Assembly: GCA_027858145.1 (NCBI GenBank)
Contig: JAQIDF010000379.1
Coordinates: 1-14,217 of the forward strand
Direction of reading: 5' to 3'
DNA from: Prolixibacteraceae bacterium
GTDB lineage: Bacteria; Bacteroidota; Bacteroidia; Bacteroidales; Prolixibacteraceae
DNA length: 14,217 nt
Shown here: piece after piece, positions 12,101-13,861 of the stretch
Numbering within the stretch: the first letter of the stretch is position 1
How the letters are laid out: every line of letters starts with the position of its first letter
The notes under the pieces: model-generated
What the model was told of the DNA's origin: nothing
Seen by the model: the letters and a program-made list of their open reading frames with translations, nothing else
Database searches by the model: none
Program-made: the position numbers and the translations under genes

Positions 12101-12357
12101 TTAAACTTAACGAAGGTTTGTATTCCGATAATTGTGGAATCACAAATATTCAGTATAGTTTGGATCACGAGGGTGATTCTTGGGGTGATATAGGCTGGAC
12201 GGATGGTGATGACCCCAGTGCCGATGGGGTAAAATTTTACGAAGGGGTTACTCATGTTTATTTTAAGCTCACTGATACCTCAACACATGAAGCAGAAACA
12301 CAGATATATAAGGTAACAACCTTGCCTAAACCTGAACCCGGAGGAGGGATTTATTAA
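106..12357 (+). CDS. Giant secreted multidomain adhesin (HYR / SprB-type / LamG / discoidin)
   Basis: This gene encodes a 4083-residue protein with an N-terminal signal peptide (cleavage after A25) and otherwise extracellular beta-rich modules. By eye it has about 16 HYR modules, recognised by the recurrent D-N-C or D-A-C motif, a W-x-x-x-D tryptophan strand and a terminal V-x-D/E junction often followed by PP. It has six SprB-type repeats (C-x-G-x-x-D-G-S near the start, G-x-Y-x-x-x-x-D-x-x-G-C near the end), three LamG modules, two F5/8C modules and a nested pair of galactose-binding-like modules. The protein is acidic, rich in Asp, Asn and Thr, and carries paired cysteines suited to disulfides. 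Known proteins with SprB repeats are cell-surface adhesins, including the gliding adhesin SprB of Flavobacterium. This is not an SprB orthologue that I can demonstrate. A role in binding surface glycans or cells is inferred from the LamG and discoidin modules. No catalytic domain, transmembrane helix or C-terminal sorting domain is visible. The reading frame is intact over 12 kb, which argues for selection. Confidence 0.97.
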   Translation: MFKRKLNKILLVLTGLLLVVCGGYAQTDPTTPMDDYTDLGSINATINSDDPVCPSLDENSDGNLEESSTSVFRLPVYNPATPEIGLPEDNSFEWVVFGGWITEINYSTINEASYSYSRLRTTTGNIRYSYLTAEGVSNPGDPQVDWEVFITVEWDTTNFSTQNGWVAVRHLSEWSCTDGGWSVFENIIVNNPPQFVDATFPADLTLPYQLRNNYSLPLPEVTDEGCNRAPFFTYTVTLPDATEISGDETDTEVDLQVGDNLVTWTADDGSKTVSRSYIITVEPSLDILHVAWLNPTCNGSDDGSLLVTNNTDYSFVNSIEYSLNSDVDADYIADDHFEDLNAGTYTIRGRMVYNIDADNDGTDEQYVQQANDSYTATLVSNAATAVDDVPPEGTNVDVNDAGCLTDNDGSIEVTEGVMQPQNHSVEFDGDDYLVTNKSYSSSLSQFSVATWVKIPSSGDVGGTIISFDNEEFYELSVIYYSTTDRALIRFYTNPEDGVFRHTTIVNDNEWHLVVATYDNGNRAIYIDGVKLEDNSAAPQSVGQDGVSRYGIIGARSKTDVFADTPSSPFFKGQMAEIGIWDNYVLTDTDVTNIMKNGMVGTSDHWSLNNTPAEISAAYDHVFTDLGNSSIADNWARFYNGVRIDTDSPLLLSWTDDLGGTIDDDYLPVYTLEDIGIGNYTLHVKDVLGCGEDTETYNVENSDALPPELYWNVAINKEADQLTTNGSNFASLAVDGLGAVSPLASASQTSNDSEVWWEVDLGNLFSVREILIHPASDFADFYVMTSPNAFSTASDLSEDLARGDVNSYEHVGSTNGETRVRIPGSARFVRIRTSGNASLHLAEVEVFASVASPVREIYLRSGVCYYEILDDEFGIVPMVYDACDGITNFENDRTSTDNLIGEQLTHNPVSPDNWTDYTVTWTADDDAGLSSNPPLSVTYRVIDNELPVMNPLPFGNASQTITYCESQSYSLLLPKITDNYPLSCDNLNYIELYSDNLLAYEKLPISDYNPSIDQYTGNLDYEDFLSPGDHDIIWKVEDYSGNFTSDTLFLHVEVKPQVVEVKTSPITCSGDNNANVIFSDITSEQDVNPAVDVDYVLENTLTSDVIRQTNNSEFQNNVPVGSYNAYIEVNGCRSADYYNIIEIVDPDPITLTPEITPVECSGWNDGSIELLTSGGSETDVLHFWGEDNTGASAGNYDAIDLTGVGSVEAWVYIDTLGGAVGETNYNTGLFGAENCYGFTIENGQLVFFAGTEEAGPVAIAAEQWVHLAGTWSAADQAMKLYIGGIQQATTTIDAAFVAPVDGDLFMGYLPGGGADNGLQGFVRNMRVWNKLLTPADISSNFYLLDPIDAGANLAANFPVAAGGGTDLQNRVALPGATAGTVNTSDYTWQKFAYRWENSSGDFVARSRDIFNQVADEYTVQMQDPLGCVHSEPITININDTDKPVLTFFSDGQGNTELTVGEPIVRYTDDTNSDARNISGDCMYYPVDAEFDPKVFDGACPVNDVTLSFQVLTGDYAPADPPAVDASSLDGVSMTDVIRLRWTAEDQNNNTRTAEVSYYIIDNEGPVLTWENQVRNTDLEDCFYTVTEDDSLLGLSYFDNCETGRLYNNINGTQSLEGESFAPGDHTIRWIYADKTFPGGYFVAQAETITHTLTVVDNQPPSLVCNAPFSVELDANGDYTLSNLDVVASWGDNCSEATAVLHVTKNVAYSAGTATMLTYYNGTCYTDDADNANAALDGNTSSVASDCSSALTTAEADPYWEVDLGAAHTLYGVNLFESDAAALGNFWVLVSDDGTFENTGNWTEAGASFGADVVYAEYFSATVTGNELFTFPAAVQNATHVQIRMNTASAQLALAEVEIYGTTDAVNATELELSCDDVRYTPAPDTGESGVWDDAKGDFNPIGILLTAIDTEGNITSCLADVEVQDNTQPNVIPVNADIALDTEGNIDLNDYVNDIDDGSSDACGIETLWITPREAQTCVSIGNFDVRLYVRDVNGNVDWRAATVNIIDDIPPQVILNSNIQLQLDPDGIYEVQPYDIFADVEDNCTSDDDLIYTFTPSIVECTDLTNNGYIDFIVEVTDANGQETTINFTADDPDLTARVQVVDLLPPEASLENFVLTIPEDGDSMIRFQDIIPNSNLFDNCDGYGENIPVKLISYDEGTSWCMAGSEGSGGDSQFSSWESYVDNYGASSSPYTGTILSNLNDGNYNNTLNDVYISNDNSGPRTVYYYFDDTYQFNGSSIRWHEDILSPESQVPRSNITISNNNNANPLSGYPISRINDGATNQDYYCNNDNLNDRKEIYYSFGSNSYSVSRVVINWEENSDLAGNWWTYDTGDARDPDNAWLYYTTDGGTTWIQYTGIGNVEDGGSIDLPSTSSPINGLRLSFDTDWRDRWFGDDYYYRAGISEWSVYYTDATQNCSLPSTNTLSWWDGSNWQPLGSYTATVPANENEISFGTVVPTNAFKLEMTTSFDRRVGIREWSFNGRNIPTGNPACSKYYCSDIENTPVPVWLQWEDESGNSDGVQVDITVEPYFNINEIQIKDCGYDGERYYPILSGLSPSQNYYYTWDQINDVANNGDRQNLFEYSDGTSSHDDKVPLPVFDADAYEMPVVNQSWINLSTGNTSRFPDTADDGNYYEISLNMQDDNGCYDDYDYQFEYDGGATEAVSIKPWEACVGDTVRFEVLFPESFTFWREDYMQYAWVGIDESLVEVIGGGNSQSSTLRGIDDECNTWFGPTTQYVPQVGQNGDHFIEVVFKESTAANGGATTNIRYEFVGSQYTGATPDQVYVGTGSYVSGDTYLILGELSPGGPYLIENEPTNGRTIPVGQQYIYGSCTFFNDYGACKEILEYQTTVYNVVPPEIQAYDAYNSETWIPAGNLQVCPRDTIWYRVNNVDAGDYEFFEWNNFYVDEGDTIYTGRRLAQGNWYDDSIQIVWDEYPIEPELTVYGFNVLDCESEPTVISHQFTDNEGPVLQGGDCSVLDLTHDNNPGQCTYTFQNIEPPSMTDNCRNRIADFWCEVDTDGDSTPDITGKNAAGTYPVGETTVHWYAEDYSGNDSTCSFTVTVEDTEAPTFNKIPTDTIVYSNNGCDHVFTGTKRDVTADDNCDDNTITLTADIFHYNETTSVYDLIESDLLTLDGVTFLKGTNHIVWTVHDGVDNDGDTFFENEAIVDFYITVTDDTPPVIDPLAAISEPNDAGVCSATLTIDPPGTDVISDNCSADGNLSVEFVSRDDGADVDDSYPVGTTTITWSVTDEANISTTATQTVTVNDTQEPWLDDAEFALQDTSIGYCKRSTHQLPIPTPYDNCEVESITWEIVNNGGTAYNATGTITRSESPNFNPNGDGLTDIIPPLPADNETGSDYTVTWSITDAATPANTNSTVYSYTIHVEIEPYFNKLDAIPMSCGNANDGQIAVITSEEYRVEPGYDVYYTIDNWENEQTSPIFTGLSGGTYNVEMRVNGCFSGTRQATIIQPEVYDMTLAETNPYCYEAEDGEIDLTMTGGVDGQVLFTGGAGLTAGHYTELDLTSTGSIEGWVYLESYDDAMLIAKGTDYSLQLLGSKFTIDVNGTHLGDGATEGAGITPELQRWYYVAASWDTGAGEMQLFVSGANQGGSVQGTLSDAPANSSDVSIGNSFDGIIRETRIWDNVVDGTVPSSKYTGSEDHLVAFWPMDDGSGNAAENSCNNKNSNATNASGATGLWATNQPQPGTYTWTKDGAFYSNNIDLTDLGRGVYEVSFQDPYSCPAAQGLVRSVTIIPSDNEQPNISTTVNTTLFIDPGDDCQHLVTAQDFTDNPGLLPTVTDACDFTLSWRVIPTATLIPQSFVGTNYEGAVLELGNNRVEVTASQYNGNVTATSFFNITVEDDIPPVADGKNVTDVELSNDYEPMGSGIVYYSAIGFNQESDDNCTPKGNLEFSIRRSATDPWSDEILFDRDDVGEEVRIFFRVKDEAGLTAEESGNTTMTVVDIHDPVFLNDGTIYEYEECATVDAGESTGEPAYMVVSAGNLKLNEGLYSDNCGITNIQYSLDHEGDSWGDIGWTDGDDPSADGVKFYEGVTHVYFKLTDTSTHEAETQIYKVTTLPKPEPGGGIY
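181..675 (+). other. N-terminal PKD-like module of the giant protein
   Basis: Residues 26-190 are not a clear HYR or SprB module. W94 begins a W-V-V-F-G-G strand, followed about 60 residues later by W-E-V-F-I-T-V-E-W and then a W-S-C strand. A W-x-V-x-x-G strand followed by a V-x-W strand and a terminal Cys is the usual appearance of PKD-like modules in Bacteroidota surface proteins. A G-L-x-x-x-N-x-x-x-W pattern here resembles the N-terminal module of the two downstream secreted proteins (one residue longer between G and W). Family assignment is tentative. Confidence 0.45.
676..954 (+). other. HYR module 1
   Basis: Residues 191-283 start with N-P-P, contain T-D-E-G-C in the position of the usual D-N-C motif, then G-D-N-L-V-T-W-T-A-D-D, and end in I-T-V-E-P. 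That is the HYR order of PP start, Cys centre, G-x-x-x-V-x-W-x-x-x-D and final beta strand. The terminal V-E-x-x-P type junction precedes an SprB-type repeat; the same transition occurs again at 3270, 7689 and 10266. Confidence 0.7.
961..1255 (+). other. SprB-type repeat A (intact), with acidic calcium-type loop
   Basis: The repeat begins with N-P-T-C-N-G-S-D-D-G-S and ends with L-N-A-G-T-Y-T-I-R-G, matching the SprB pattern C-x-G-x-x-D-G-S to L-x-x-G-x-Y-x-V. An acidic loop, D-A-D-N-D-G-T-D-E, is encoded at 1171-1197. Its D-x-D-x-D-G spacing is that of dockerin or thrombospondin type 3 calcium loops; calcium binding is inferred. Confidence 0.6.
1291..2208 (+). other. SprB-type repeat B interrupted by LamG module 1 (1372-1932)
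   Basis: Residues 396-422 give the first half of an SprB repeat (C-L-T-D-N-D-G-S-I-E-V). Its second half resumes near residue 646 with L-S-W-T-D and closes with I-G-N-Y-T-L-H-V-K-D-V-L-G-C. Between them, residues 423-609 form a LamG/concanavalin-like module: V-E-F-D-G-D-D-Y-L, F-S-V-A-T-W-V-K, a W-H-L-V-V-A-T-Y-D strand, A-I-Y-I-D-G-V-K and a closing A-E-I-G-I-W-D. These are the hallmark strands of the LamG_3 family, which binds glycans or proteins. Neither SprB half makes a complete repeat alone. Confidence 0.82.
2209..2931 (+). other. HYR module 2 interrupted by F5/8C (discoidin) module 1 (2236-2649)
   Basis: The HYR start (L-P-P-E-L-Y-W, residues 702-710) is separated from its remainder (residues 849-942, with G-V-C-Y-Y, Y-D-A-C-D-G, Y-T-V-T-W-T-A-D-D-D-A-G-L and R-V-I-D) by residues 711-848. 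The inserted part begins N-V-A-I-N-K-E-A, contains F-A-S-L-A-V-D-G and W-W-E-V-D-L-G, and ends F-V-R-I-R-T followed by H-L-A-E-V-E-V-F. This is the classical F5/8 type C order: free N-terminal strand, D-G loop, W-x-x-D-L-G, and R-I-R with a terminal L-x-E-V-x-V-F strand. Such domains commonly bind carbohydrates. Confidence 0.85.
2932..3270 (+). other. HYR module 3
   Basis: Residues 943-1055 run from N-E-L-P-V-M through Y-C-E-S-Q-S-Y, P-K-I-T-D-N-Y-P-L-S-C-D-N and S-P-G-D-H-D-I-I-W-K-V-E-D-Y-S-G-N to the final strand L-H-V-E-V-K-P. The paired cysteines and the G-x-H-x-I-x-W-x-x-x-D-x-x-G-N strand are typical of HYR. The H-V-E-V-K-P ending again leads directly into an SprB-type repeat. Confidence 0.72.
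3271..3546 (+). other. SprB-type repeat C (intact)
   Basis: It begins with S-P-I-T-C-S-G-D-N-N-A-N-V and closes with V-P-V-G-S-Y-N-A-Y-I-E-V-N-G-C and I-I-E-I-V-D-P, the SprB start and end motifs at a normal distance of about 90 residues. No foreign module is inserted. It is the intact member of the second intact/interrupted SprB pair. Confidence 0.65.
3547..4416 (+). other. SprB-type repeat D interrupted by LamG module 2 (3640-4212)
   Basis: The first half of the repeat (residues 1148-1178) reads T-P-V-E-C-S-G-W-N-D-G-S-I-E-L and then T-S-G-G. The second half (from about residue 1385) has Y-R-W-E-N-S-S-G-D and A-D-E-Y-T-V-Q-M-Q-D-P-L-G-C-V. Residues 1179-1369 between them form a LamG module: A-I-D-L-T-G-V-G-S-V-E-A-W-V-Y-I, W-V-H-L-A-G-T-W, K-L-Y-I-G-G and F-V-R-N-M-R-V-W-N. 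It is closer in wording to LamG module 3 than to module 1. Joining the two halves restores a conventional SprB repeat. Confidence 0.82.
4417..5070 (+). other. HYR modules 4 and 5
   Basis: Module 4 (4417-4785) has D-T-D-K-P-V-L-T, C-P-V-N-D-V-T, I-R-L-R-W-T-A-E-D-Q-N-N-N and Y-I-I-D. Module 5 (4786-5070) has N-E-G-P-V-L-T-W, F-D-N-C-E-T, F-A-P-G-D-H-T-I-R-W-I-Y-A-D and L-T-V-V-D. Module 4 has a longer loop between its Cys region and the Trp strand than usual. The DNA at the start of module 5 (4783-4802) matches that at the start of HYR module 10 (8992-9011) at 19 of 20 positions. Confidence 0.7.
5071..5877 (+). other. HYR module 6 interrupted by F5/8C (discoidin) module 2 (5212-5685)
   Basis: The HYR first half (residues 1656-1702) has Q-P-P-S-L-V-C, S-V-E-L-D-A-N-G-D-Y and G-D-N-C-S-E. 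The second half (residues 1861-1924) has L-E-L-S-C, I-L-L-T-A-I-D-T-E-G-N and A-D-V-E-V-Q-D. Inserted between them is an F5/8C module (about residues 1703-1860): N-V-A-Y-S-A, A-A-L-D-G-N-T, Y-W-E-V-D-L-G-A, V-Q-I-R-M and L-A-L-A-E-V-E-I-Y-G. It shares W-E-V-D-L-G and L-A-E-V-E with discoidin module 1. The insertion point is after the D-N-C motif, unlike in HYR module 2 where it is before the first Cys strand. Confidence 0.83.
5878..6414 (+). other. HYR modules 7 and 8
   Basis: Module 7 (5878-6126) has Q-P-N-V-I-P, S-D-A-C-G-I, V-R-L-Y-V-R-D-V-N-G-N-V-D and V-N-I-I-D. Module 8 (6127-6414) has I-P-P-Q-V-I-L, E-D-N-C-T-S, I-V-E-V-T-D-A-N-G-Q and V-Q-V-V-D. Both are of ordinary HYR length with no insertion. 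They lie where base composition changes from the GC-richer left part of the gene to the AT-rich centre. Confidence 0.72.
6415..7689 (+). other. HYR module 9 interrupted by a nested pair of galactose-binding-like modules (6622-7551)
   Basis: HYR halves are residues 2104-2172 (L-P-P-E-A, F-D-N-C-D-G) and 2483-2528 (W-L-Q-W-E-D-E-S-G-N, V-D-I-T-V-E-P). Inside is an outer galactose-binding-like module in two pieces. The first (from residue 2173) has L-N-D-G, V-Y-Y-Y-F and S-S-I-R-W-H-E-D, ending near V-P-R-S. The second (residues 2420-2482) has L-S-W-W-D-G-S-N-W-Q-P-L, I-S-F-G-T-V and V-G-I-R-E-W-S-F. Between the pieces is a complete inner module (residues 2256-2409): I-N-D-G, I-Y-Y-S-F-G, V-V-I-N-W, L-Y-Y-T-T-D-G-G-T-T-W, L-R-L-S-F and A-G-I-S-E-W-S-V. 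The same strand order is seen in the discoidin-like accessory domains of some glycoside hydrolases (family knowledge from memory). Confidence 0.72.
7690..8082 (+). other. Divergent SprB-like region
   Basis: It follows a V-E-P junction, starts with I-K-D-C-G-Y-D-G and has Y-Y-Y-T-W-D near the middle. It ends G-N-Y-Y-E-I-S-L-N-M-Q-D-D-N-G-C, which resembles the SprB closing motif G-x-Y-x-V-x-V-x-D-x-x-G-C. The central part is longer and not recognisable. The coding sequence is AT-rich and rich in Asn, Tyr and Asp. The call rests on the two end motifs only. Confidence 0.4.
8083..8994 (+). other. Unassigned PKD-like region of the giant protein
   Basis: Two beta-rich modules are suggested. The first (8083-8667) begins with E-A-C-V-G-D-T-V-R-F, has Y-A-W-V-G and ends with C-K-E-I-L-E-Y-Q-T-T-V. 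The second (8668-8994) has Q-V-C-P-R-D-T-I-W-Y-R-V, Y-E-F-F-E-W-N, I-Q-I-V-W-D and Y-G-F-N-V-L-D-C. The pattern of C-x-x-D-T, Y-x-x-x-W, V-x-W and a final strand with Cys is PKD-like. About 100 residues in the middle of the first module (around 8290-8600) match nothing I recognise and may be another inserted piece. Confidence 0.4.
8995..10266 (+). other. HYR modules 10 to 13
   Basis: This is the longest run of uninterrupted HYR modules. Module 10 (8995-9294) is textbook: M-T-D-N-C-R-N, Y-P-V-G-E-T-T-V-H-W-Y-A-E-D-Y-S-G-N-D-S-T-C and V-T-V-E-D. Module 11 (9295-9627) has A-D-D-N-C-D-D, and module 12 (9628-9900) has S-D-N-C-S-A, P-V-G-T-T-T-I-T-W-S-V-T-D and V-N-D. Module 13 (9901-10266) has Y-D-N-C-E-V and ends I-H-V-E-I-E-P. 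Modules 10 and 11 carry acidic calcium-type loops, D-T-D-G-D-S-T-P-D at 9151-9177 and D-N-D-G-D-T-F-F-E-N-E at 9562-9594. Module 13 contains F-N-P-N-G-D-G-L-T-D, which mimics a sorting-domain signature. Confidence 0.8.
10267..10521 (+). other. SprB-type repeat E (intact)
   Basis: It opens with A-I-P-M-S-C-G-N-A-N-D-G-Q-I-A-V and closes with L-S-G-G-T-Y-N-V-E-M-R-V-N-G-C, with Y-Y-T-I-D-N-W in between. It is directly preceded by the H-V-E-I-E-P end of HYR module 13 and directly followed by the interrupted repeat F, repeating the arrangement of repeats A/B and C/D. Confidence 0.68.
10522..11361 (+). other. SprB-type repeat F interrupted by LamG module 3 (10609-11196)
   Basis: The first half (residues 3473-3501) has N-P-Y-C-Y-E-A-E-D-G-E-I-D-L and T-G-G. 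The second half (residues 3702-3752) has Y-T-W-T-K-D-G-A and L-G-R-G-V-Y-E-V-S-F-Q-D-P-Y-S-C. The inserted LamG module (residues 3502-3697) shows V-L-F-T-G-G-A-G-L, E-L-D-L-T-S-T-G-S-I-E-G-W-V-Y-L, W-Y-Y-V-A-A-S-W-D, M-Q-L-F-V-S-G, I-I-R-E-T-R-I-W-D-N and the closing L-V-A-F-W-P-M-D-D-G-S-G strand. This is the best preserved example of the LamG-in-SprB arrangement. Confidence 0.83.
11362..12324 (+). other. HYR modules 14 to 16
   Basis: Module 14 (11362-11676) has E-Q-P-N-I-S, V-T-D-A-C-D-F and I-T-V-E-D. Module 15 (11677-11982) has I-P-P-V-A-D, D-D-N-C-T-P, V-R-I-F-F-R-V-K-D-E-A-G-L and M-T-V-V-D. Module 16 (11983-12324) has H-D-P-V-F-L, S-D-N-C-G-I and Y-F-K-L-T-D-T-S-T-H. The DNA at the start of module 15 (11674-11688) is identical over 15 bases to that at the start of module 8 (6124-6138). 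Module 16 is the last folded unit of the protein. Confidence 0.7.
12325..12354 (+). other. Short Pro/Gly C-terminal tail of the giant protein
   Basis: The last ten residues (4074-4083) are P-K-P-E-P-G-G-G-I-Y. There is no type IX sorting domain of type A or type B here, no LPxTG-type signal and no transmembrane helix. The route to the surface and the mode of anchoring are therefore not visible in this protein. Confidence 0.75.
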
Positions 12358-12362
12358 AAGAG

Positions 12363-13292
12363 ATGCTAATGAAGAATAGCTTTACATATAAAAACATTTT
12401 GCTCACTGCTTTTTTGCTAATGCTGGTGCAGTTTTCCATGGCACAGGTTGGCGGAAATAATTCACCGTTGATTTTTTCAACCCATACGTATCGCATTGTT
12501 ATGGGGCTTGAAACAAATATCCCGTCGTGGAGGATATACAGCGGCCATTTAACAACTGTTGAAATTGAAAGCGGAAGCTACGAAACGGATCGTTTGGTAC
12601 GTAATACCGACTATACCGTTAATGAAGATGAAATTGAAGGGGGAATTGCCTTGTTCGAAGTGTTTTTTAATAATCCAACGCAAATGCCGGTGGGTGATTA
12701 TACCATAGCATACAATGAAATTAATGGCGACAACTGTTTTAAAACGGTCATTTATCACATTCAATTACACACTCAGTTTGATGTTGATGTAGCACTGGAT
12801 GATGCACTCGATGCGGCTGATTGTTCCGATTATTCCGATTCGCCACAGCTGCCGGATTTTGAAGATTTCCAAACACGCATACCATACCGGGTAACGCTTG
12901 TATATCCCGATGCCGGAACAACGTATGGGGGCGATGAGTGGTCGTTTCGTTTTACGGCTACCGCATCGGGGCAGGATGGTGGTGATGATGCTACGGTTGC
13001 CCTGGTTGAAGTTGATTTTAGTGATGATGCAACAATCGACCAAACCCTTACCCCTACAGGCACACCATCATCGTACAGCGAAGTGGTAACGGTTGATAAC
13101 AGTTCAACCAAAATACATGATGTAATCGTATGGGTAACATATAACGATGTTCTGGGCGTATCGCAGGATATCGAATTTGAATTAACCGAAATTGATGGTA
13201 GTTATATCGAAAACGATGTTGATAATTTGAACCGTGTAACACACGAGATATTTGAAATGCCCGATGTAGGAGATATTATTGTGTTGAATTAA
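12363..13292 (+). CDS. Secreted two-module protein, co-transcribed with the giant adhesin
   Basis: This 309-residue protein has a signal peptide (hydrophobic core at residues 12-22, cleavage after A27 before Gln). The start at 12363 is 5 bases after the giant gene's stop; a second in-frame ATG at 12369 would serve equally well. A purine-rich stretch at 12340-12348 at the end of the giant gene may help ribosome reloading. The N-terminal module (about residues 29-140) shares P35, S39, H41, Y43, G48, N52 and W56 at identical spacing with the next protein, and both have an F-F pair about 45 residues later. The C-terminal module (about 170-309) is beta-rich and acidic (Y-R-V-T-L-V-Y-P-D, W-S-F-R-F-T-A-T-A, D-V-I-V-W-V-T-Y-N-D). 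I do not recognise a named family. No sorting domain or catalytic motif is seen. A role as a surface partner of the giant protein is inferred from position only. Confidence 0.93.
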   Translation: MLMKNSFTYKNILLTAFLLMLVQFSMAQVGGNNSPLIFSTHTYRIVMGLETNIPSWRIYSGHLTTVEIESGSYETDRLVRNTDYTVNEDEIEGGIALFEVFFNNPTQMPVGDYTIAYNEINGDNCFKTVIYHIQLHTQFDVDVALDDALDAADCSDYSDSPQLPDFEDFQTRIPYRVTLVYPDAGTTYGGDEWSFRFTATASGQDGGDDATVALVEVDFSDDATIDQTLTPTGTPSSYSEVVTVDNSSTKIHDVIVWVTYNDVLGVSQDIEFELTEIDGSYIENDVDNLNRVTHEIFEMPDVGDIIVLN

Positions 13293-13295
13293 CTA

Positions 13296-13344
13296 CCCCC
13301 TAACCCTCCCGATAGAAATCGGGACAGGCTCTAAAGGGGGGGGG
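13296..13344. repeat. Palindromic element, copy 1
   Basis: The core stem is TCCCGAT (13307-13313) paired with ATCGGGA (13318-13324) across a 4-base loop. Outside it CCCCCT (13296-13301) can pair with AGGGGG (13335-13340). It begins 4 bases after the second gene's stop. It could slow transcription, but no T-run follows, so I do not call it an intrinsic terminator. An inverted copy lies at 13489-13540. Confidence 0.7.
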
Positions 13345-13355
13345 ATGGTAACAAA
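13340..13355. repeat. 16-base direct repeat, copy 1
   Basis: GGGGGATGGTAACAAA occurs here and again at 13719-13734, exact over 16 bases and 379 bases apart. In both places it directly follows the G-rich right arm of a palindrome, suggesting a shared palindrome flank rather than chance. Confidence 0.7.
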
Positions 13356-13372
13356 GAAAAAGCCCCCTCCAA

Positions 13373-13388
13373 CTCCCCAAAGGGGGAG
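13373..13388. repeat. Small palindrome CTCCCC / GGGGAG
   Basis: Six-base arms at 13373-13378 and 13383-13388 with a 4-base loop, next to a further CCCCC run at 13363-13367. It is of the same C-run/G-run type as its neighbours. Confidence 0.5.
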
Positions 13389-13488
13389 AGAAATGGAAAA
13401 AGAAGTAAGAGGAAACAAGAAGTTAGAATGATAAAAGATATAATGACAGAAAATAAAATACAACTAGTAACAGAAATGTTGACACAAG

Positions 13489-13540
13489 TCCCCTTTAGGT
13501 GCTCCTTGAGCTTGTCCCGAGAATCGGGAGGATTTAGGGG
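13489..13540. repeat. Palindromic element, copy 2 (inverted relative to copy 1)
   Basis: Read on the minus strand this matches the 13296-13344 element: the order CCCCTTTAG, GTCCCGA, loop, TCGGGAGG, TTAGGGG is the reverse complement of copy 1, with a 5-base spacer enlarged to about 14 bases. The core stem is TCCCGA (13515-13520) with TCGGGA (13524-13529). Confidence 0.65.
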
Positions 13541-13546
13541 TAAAAA

Positions 13547-13630
13547 GCCCCAACGGGGCGAAATCAATAGCACAGGGCGCAGCCCTGTGTGAAAATGAAT
13601 AAAAGATAGAAAATATAGCCCTGAAAGGGC
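13547..13630. repeat. Cluster of three consecutive hairpins (REP-like)
   Basis: Three GC-rich hairpins sit in 84 bases: GCCCC/GGGGC at 13547-13559, CACAGGGC/GCCCTGTG at 13571-13589 (8-base perfect stem, 3-base loop), and GCCCT/AGGGC at 13618-13630. Clusters built on G-C-C-C-T and A-G-G-G-C arms recur between genes in Bacteroidota, from memory. They resemble REP elements, which in other bacteria are moved by RAYT transposases. No transposase is in the window. Confidence 0.65.
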
Positions 13631-13703
13631 GTAAGCAAAATAGTAATAAAAAAAGGACTAGAAATAAATTTGGAAGAACGCTCAGCGATAGGAATATGAA
13701 TAA

Positions 13704-13723
13704 CCCCCACTTTTAAGTGGGGG
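13704..13723. repeat. Perfect palindrome CCCCCACTT / AAGTGGGGG
   Basis: Nine-base arms at 13704-13712 and 13715-13723 flank two T residues; as RNA the stem would be 8 base pairs with a 4-base loop. The second copy of the 16-base direct repeat starts inside its right arm. No T-run follows, so terminator function is doubtful. Confidence 0.65.
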
Positions 13724-13734
13724 ATGGTAACAAA
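13719..13734. repeat. 16-base direct repeat, copy 2
   Basis: Exact second copy of GGGGGATGGTAACAAA at 13340-13355. It overlaps the right arm of the palindrome at 13704-13723. Confidence 0.7.
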
Positions 13735-13749
13735 CTCCTTTCCGCTAGC

Positions 13750-13761
13750 CGGCTTTAGCCG
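13750..13761. repeat. Small palindrome CGGCT / AGCCG
   Basis: Five-base arms at 13750-13754 and 13757-13761 separated by TT. It is short and is listed only because it continues the series of palindromes across this gap. Confidence 0.4.
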
Positions 13762-13825
13762 AATAGAAATAAAGTAAAAATAGAAACAAAATAAAAAGAA
13801 TAACCCGTAGCTGAAAAGCGAGCCT

Positions 13826-13841
13826 CCCGATGTACATCGGG
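13826..13841. repeat. Perfect 16-base palindrome just upstream of the third gene
   Basis: CCCGATGTACATCGGG is self-complementary over all 16 bases and ends 20 bases before the third gene's start. It uses the same CCCGAT/ATCGGG arms as the 13296 element, so it is most simply another member of the repeat family. A perfect dyad this close to a start could also serve as an operator or affect translation; nothing in the sequence decides this. Confidence 0.55.
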
Positions 13842-13861
13842 GCTGGGGGGGTTAATGACAA

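Larger units (their letters stand above)
13293..13861. other. Intergenic region rich in palindromic repeats
   Basis: These 569 bases hold no open frame that I would defend. They carry at least seven short palindromes, one element of about 50 bases present in two inverted copies, and a 16-base direct repeat. The rest is A-rich filler. The gap separates two genes with homologous N-terminal modules, so it may have been inserted into, or grown within, a formerly compact operon. Any promoter for the third gene would have to lie here; I could not identify one with confidence. Confidence 0.75.

Noticed and set aside
12325..12400. Giant gene and second gene as one gene split by a frameshift
   Set aside because: The second frame starts with its own complete signal peptide, so they are separate secreted proteins.
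13296..13344. Intrinsic terminator after the second gene
   Set aside because: The hairpin is good, but no T-run follows and an inverted copy lies within the same gap, so a repeat element explains it better.
13331..13573. 80-codon minus-strand open frame in the intergenic gap
   Set aside because: It runs through the palindromic elements and translates into low-complexity Pro/Leu/Phe/Ser runs created by the C-runs and T-runs.
13296..13841. CRISPR array
   Set aside because: The palindromes differ in sequence and spacing, and there are no uniform repeats with unique spacers of constant length.
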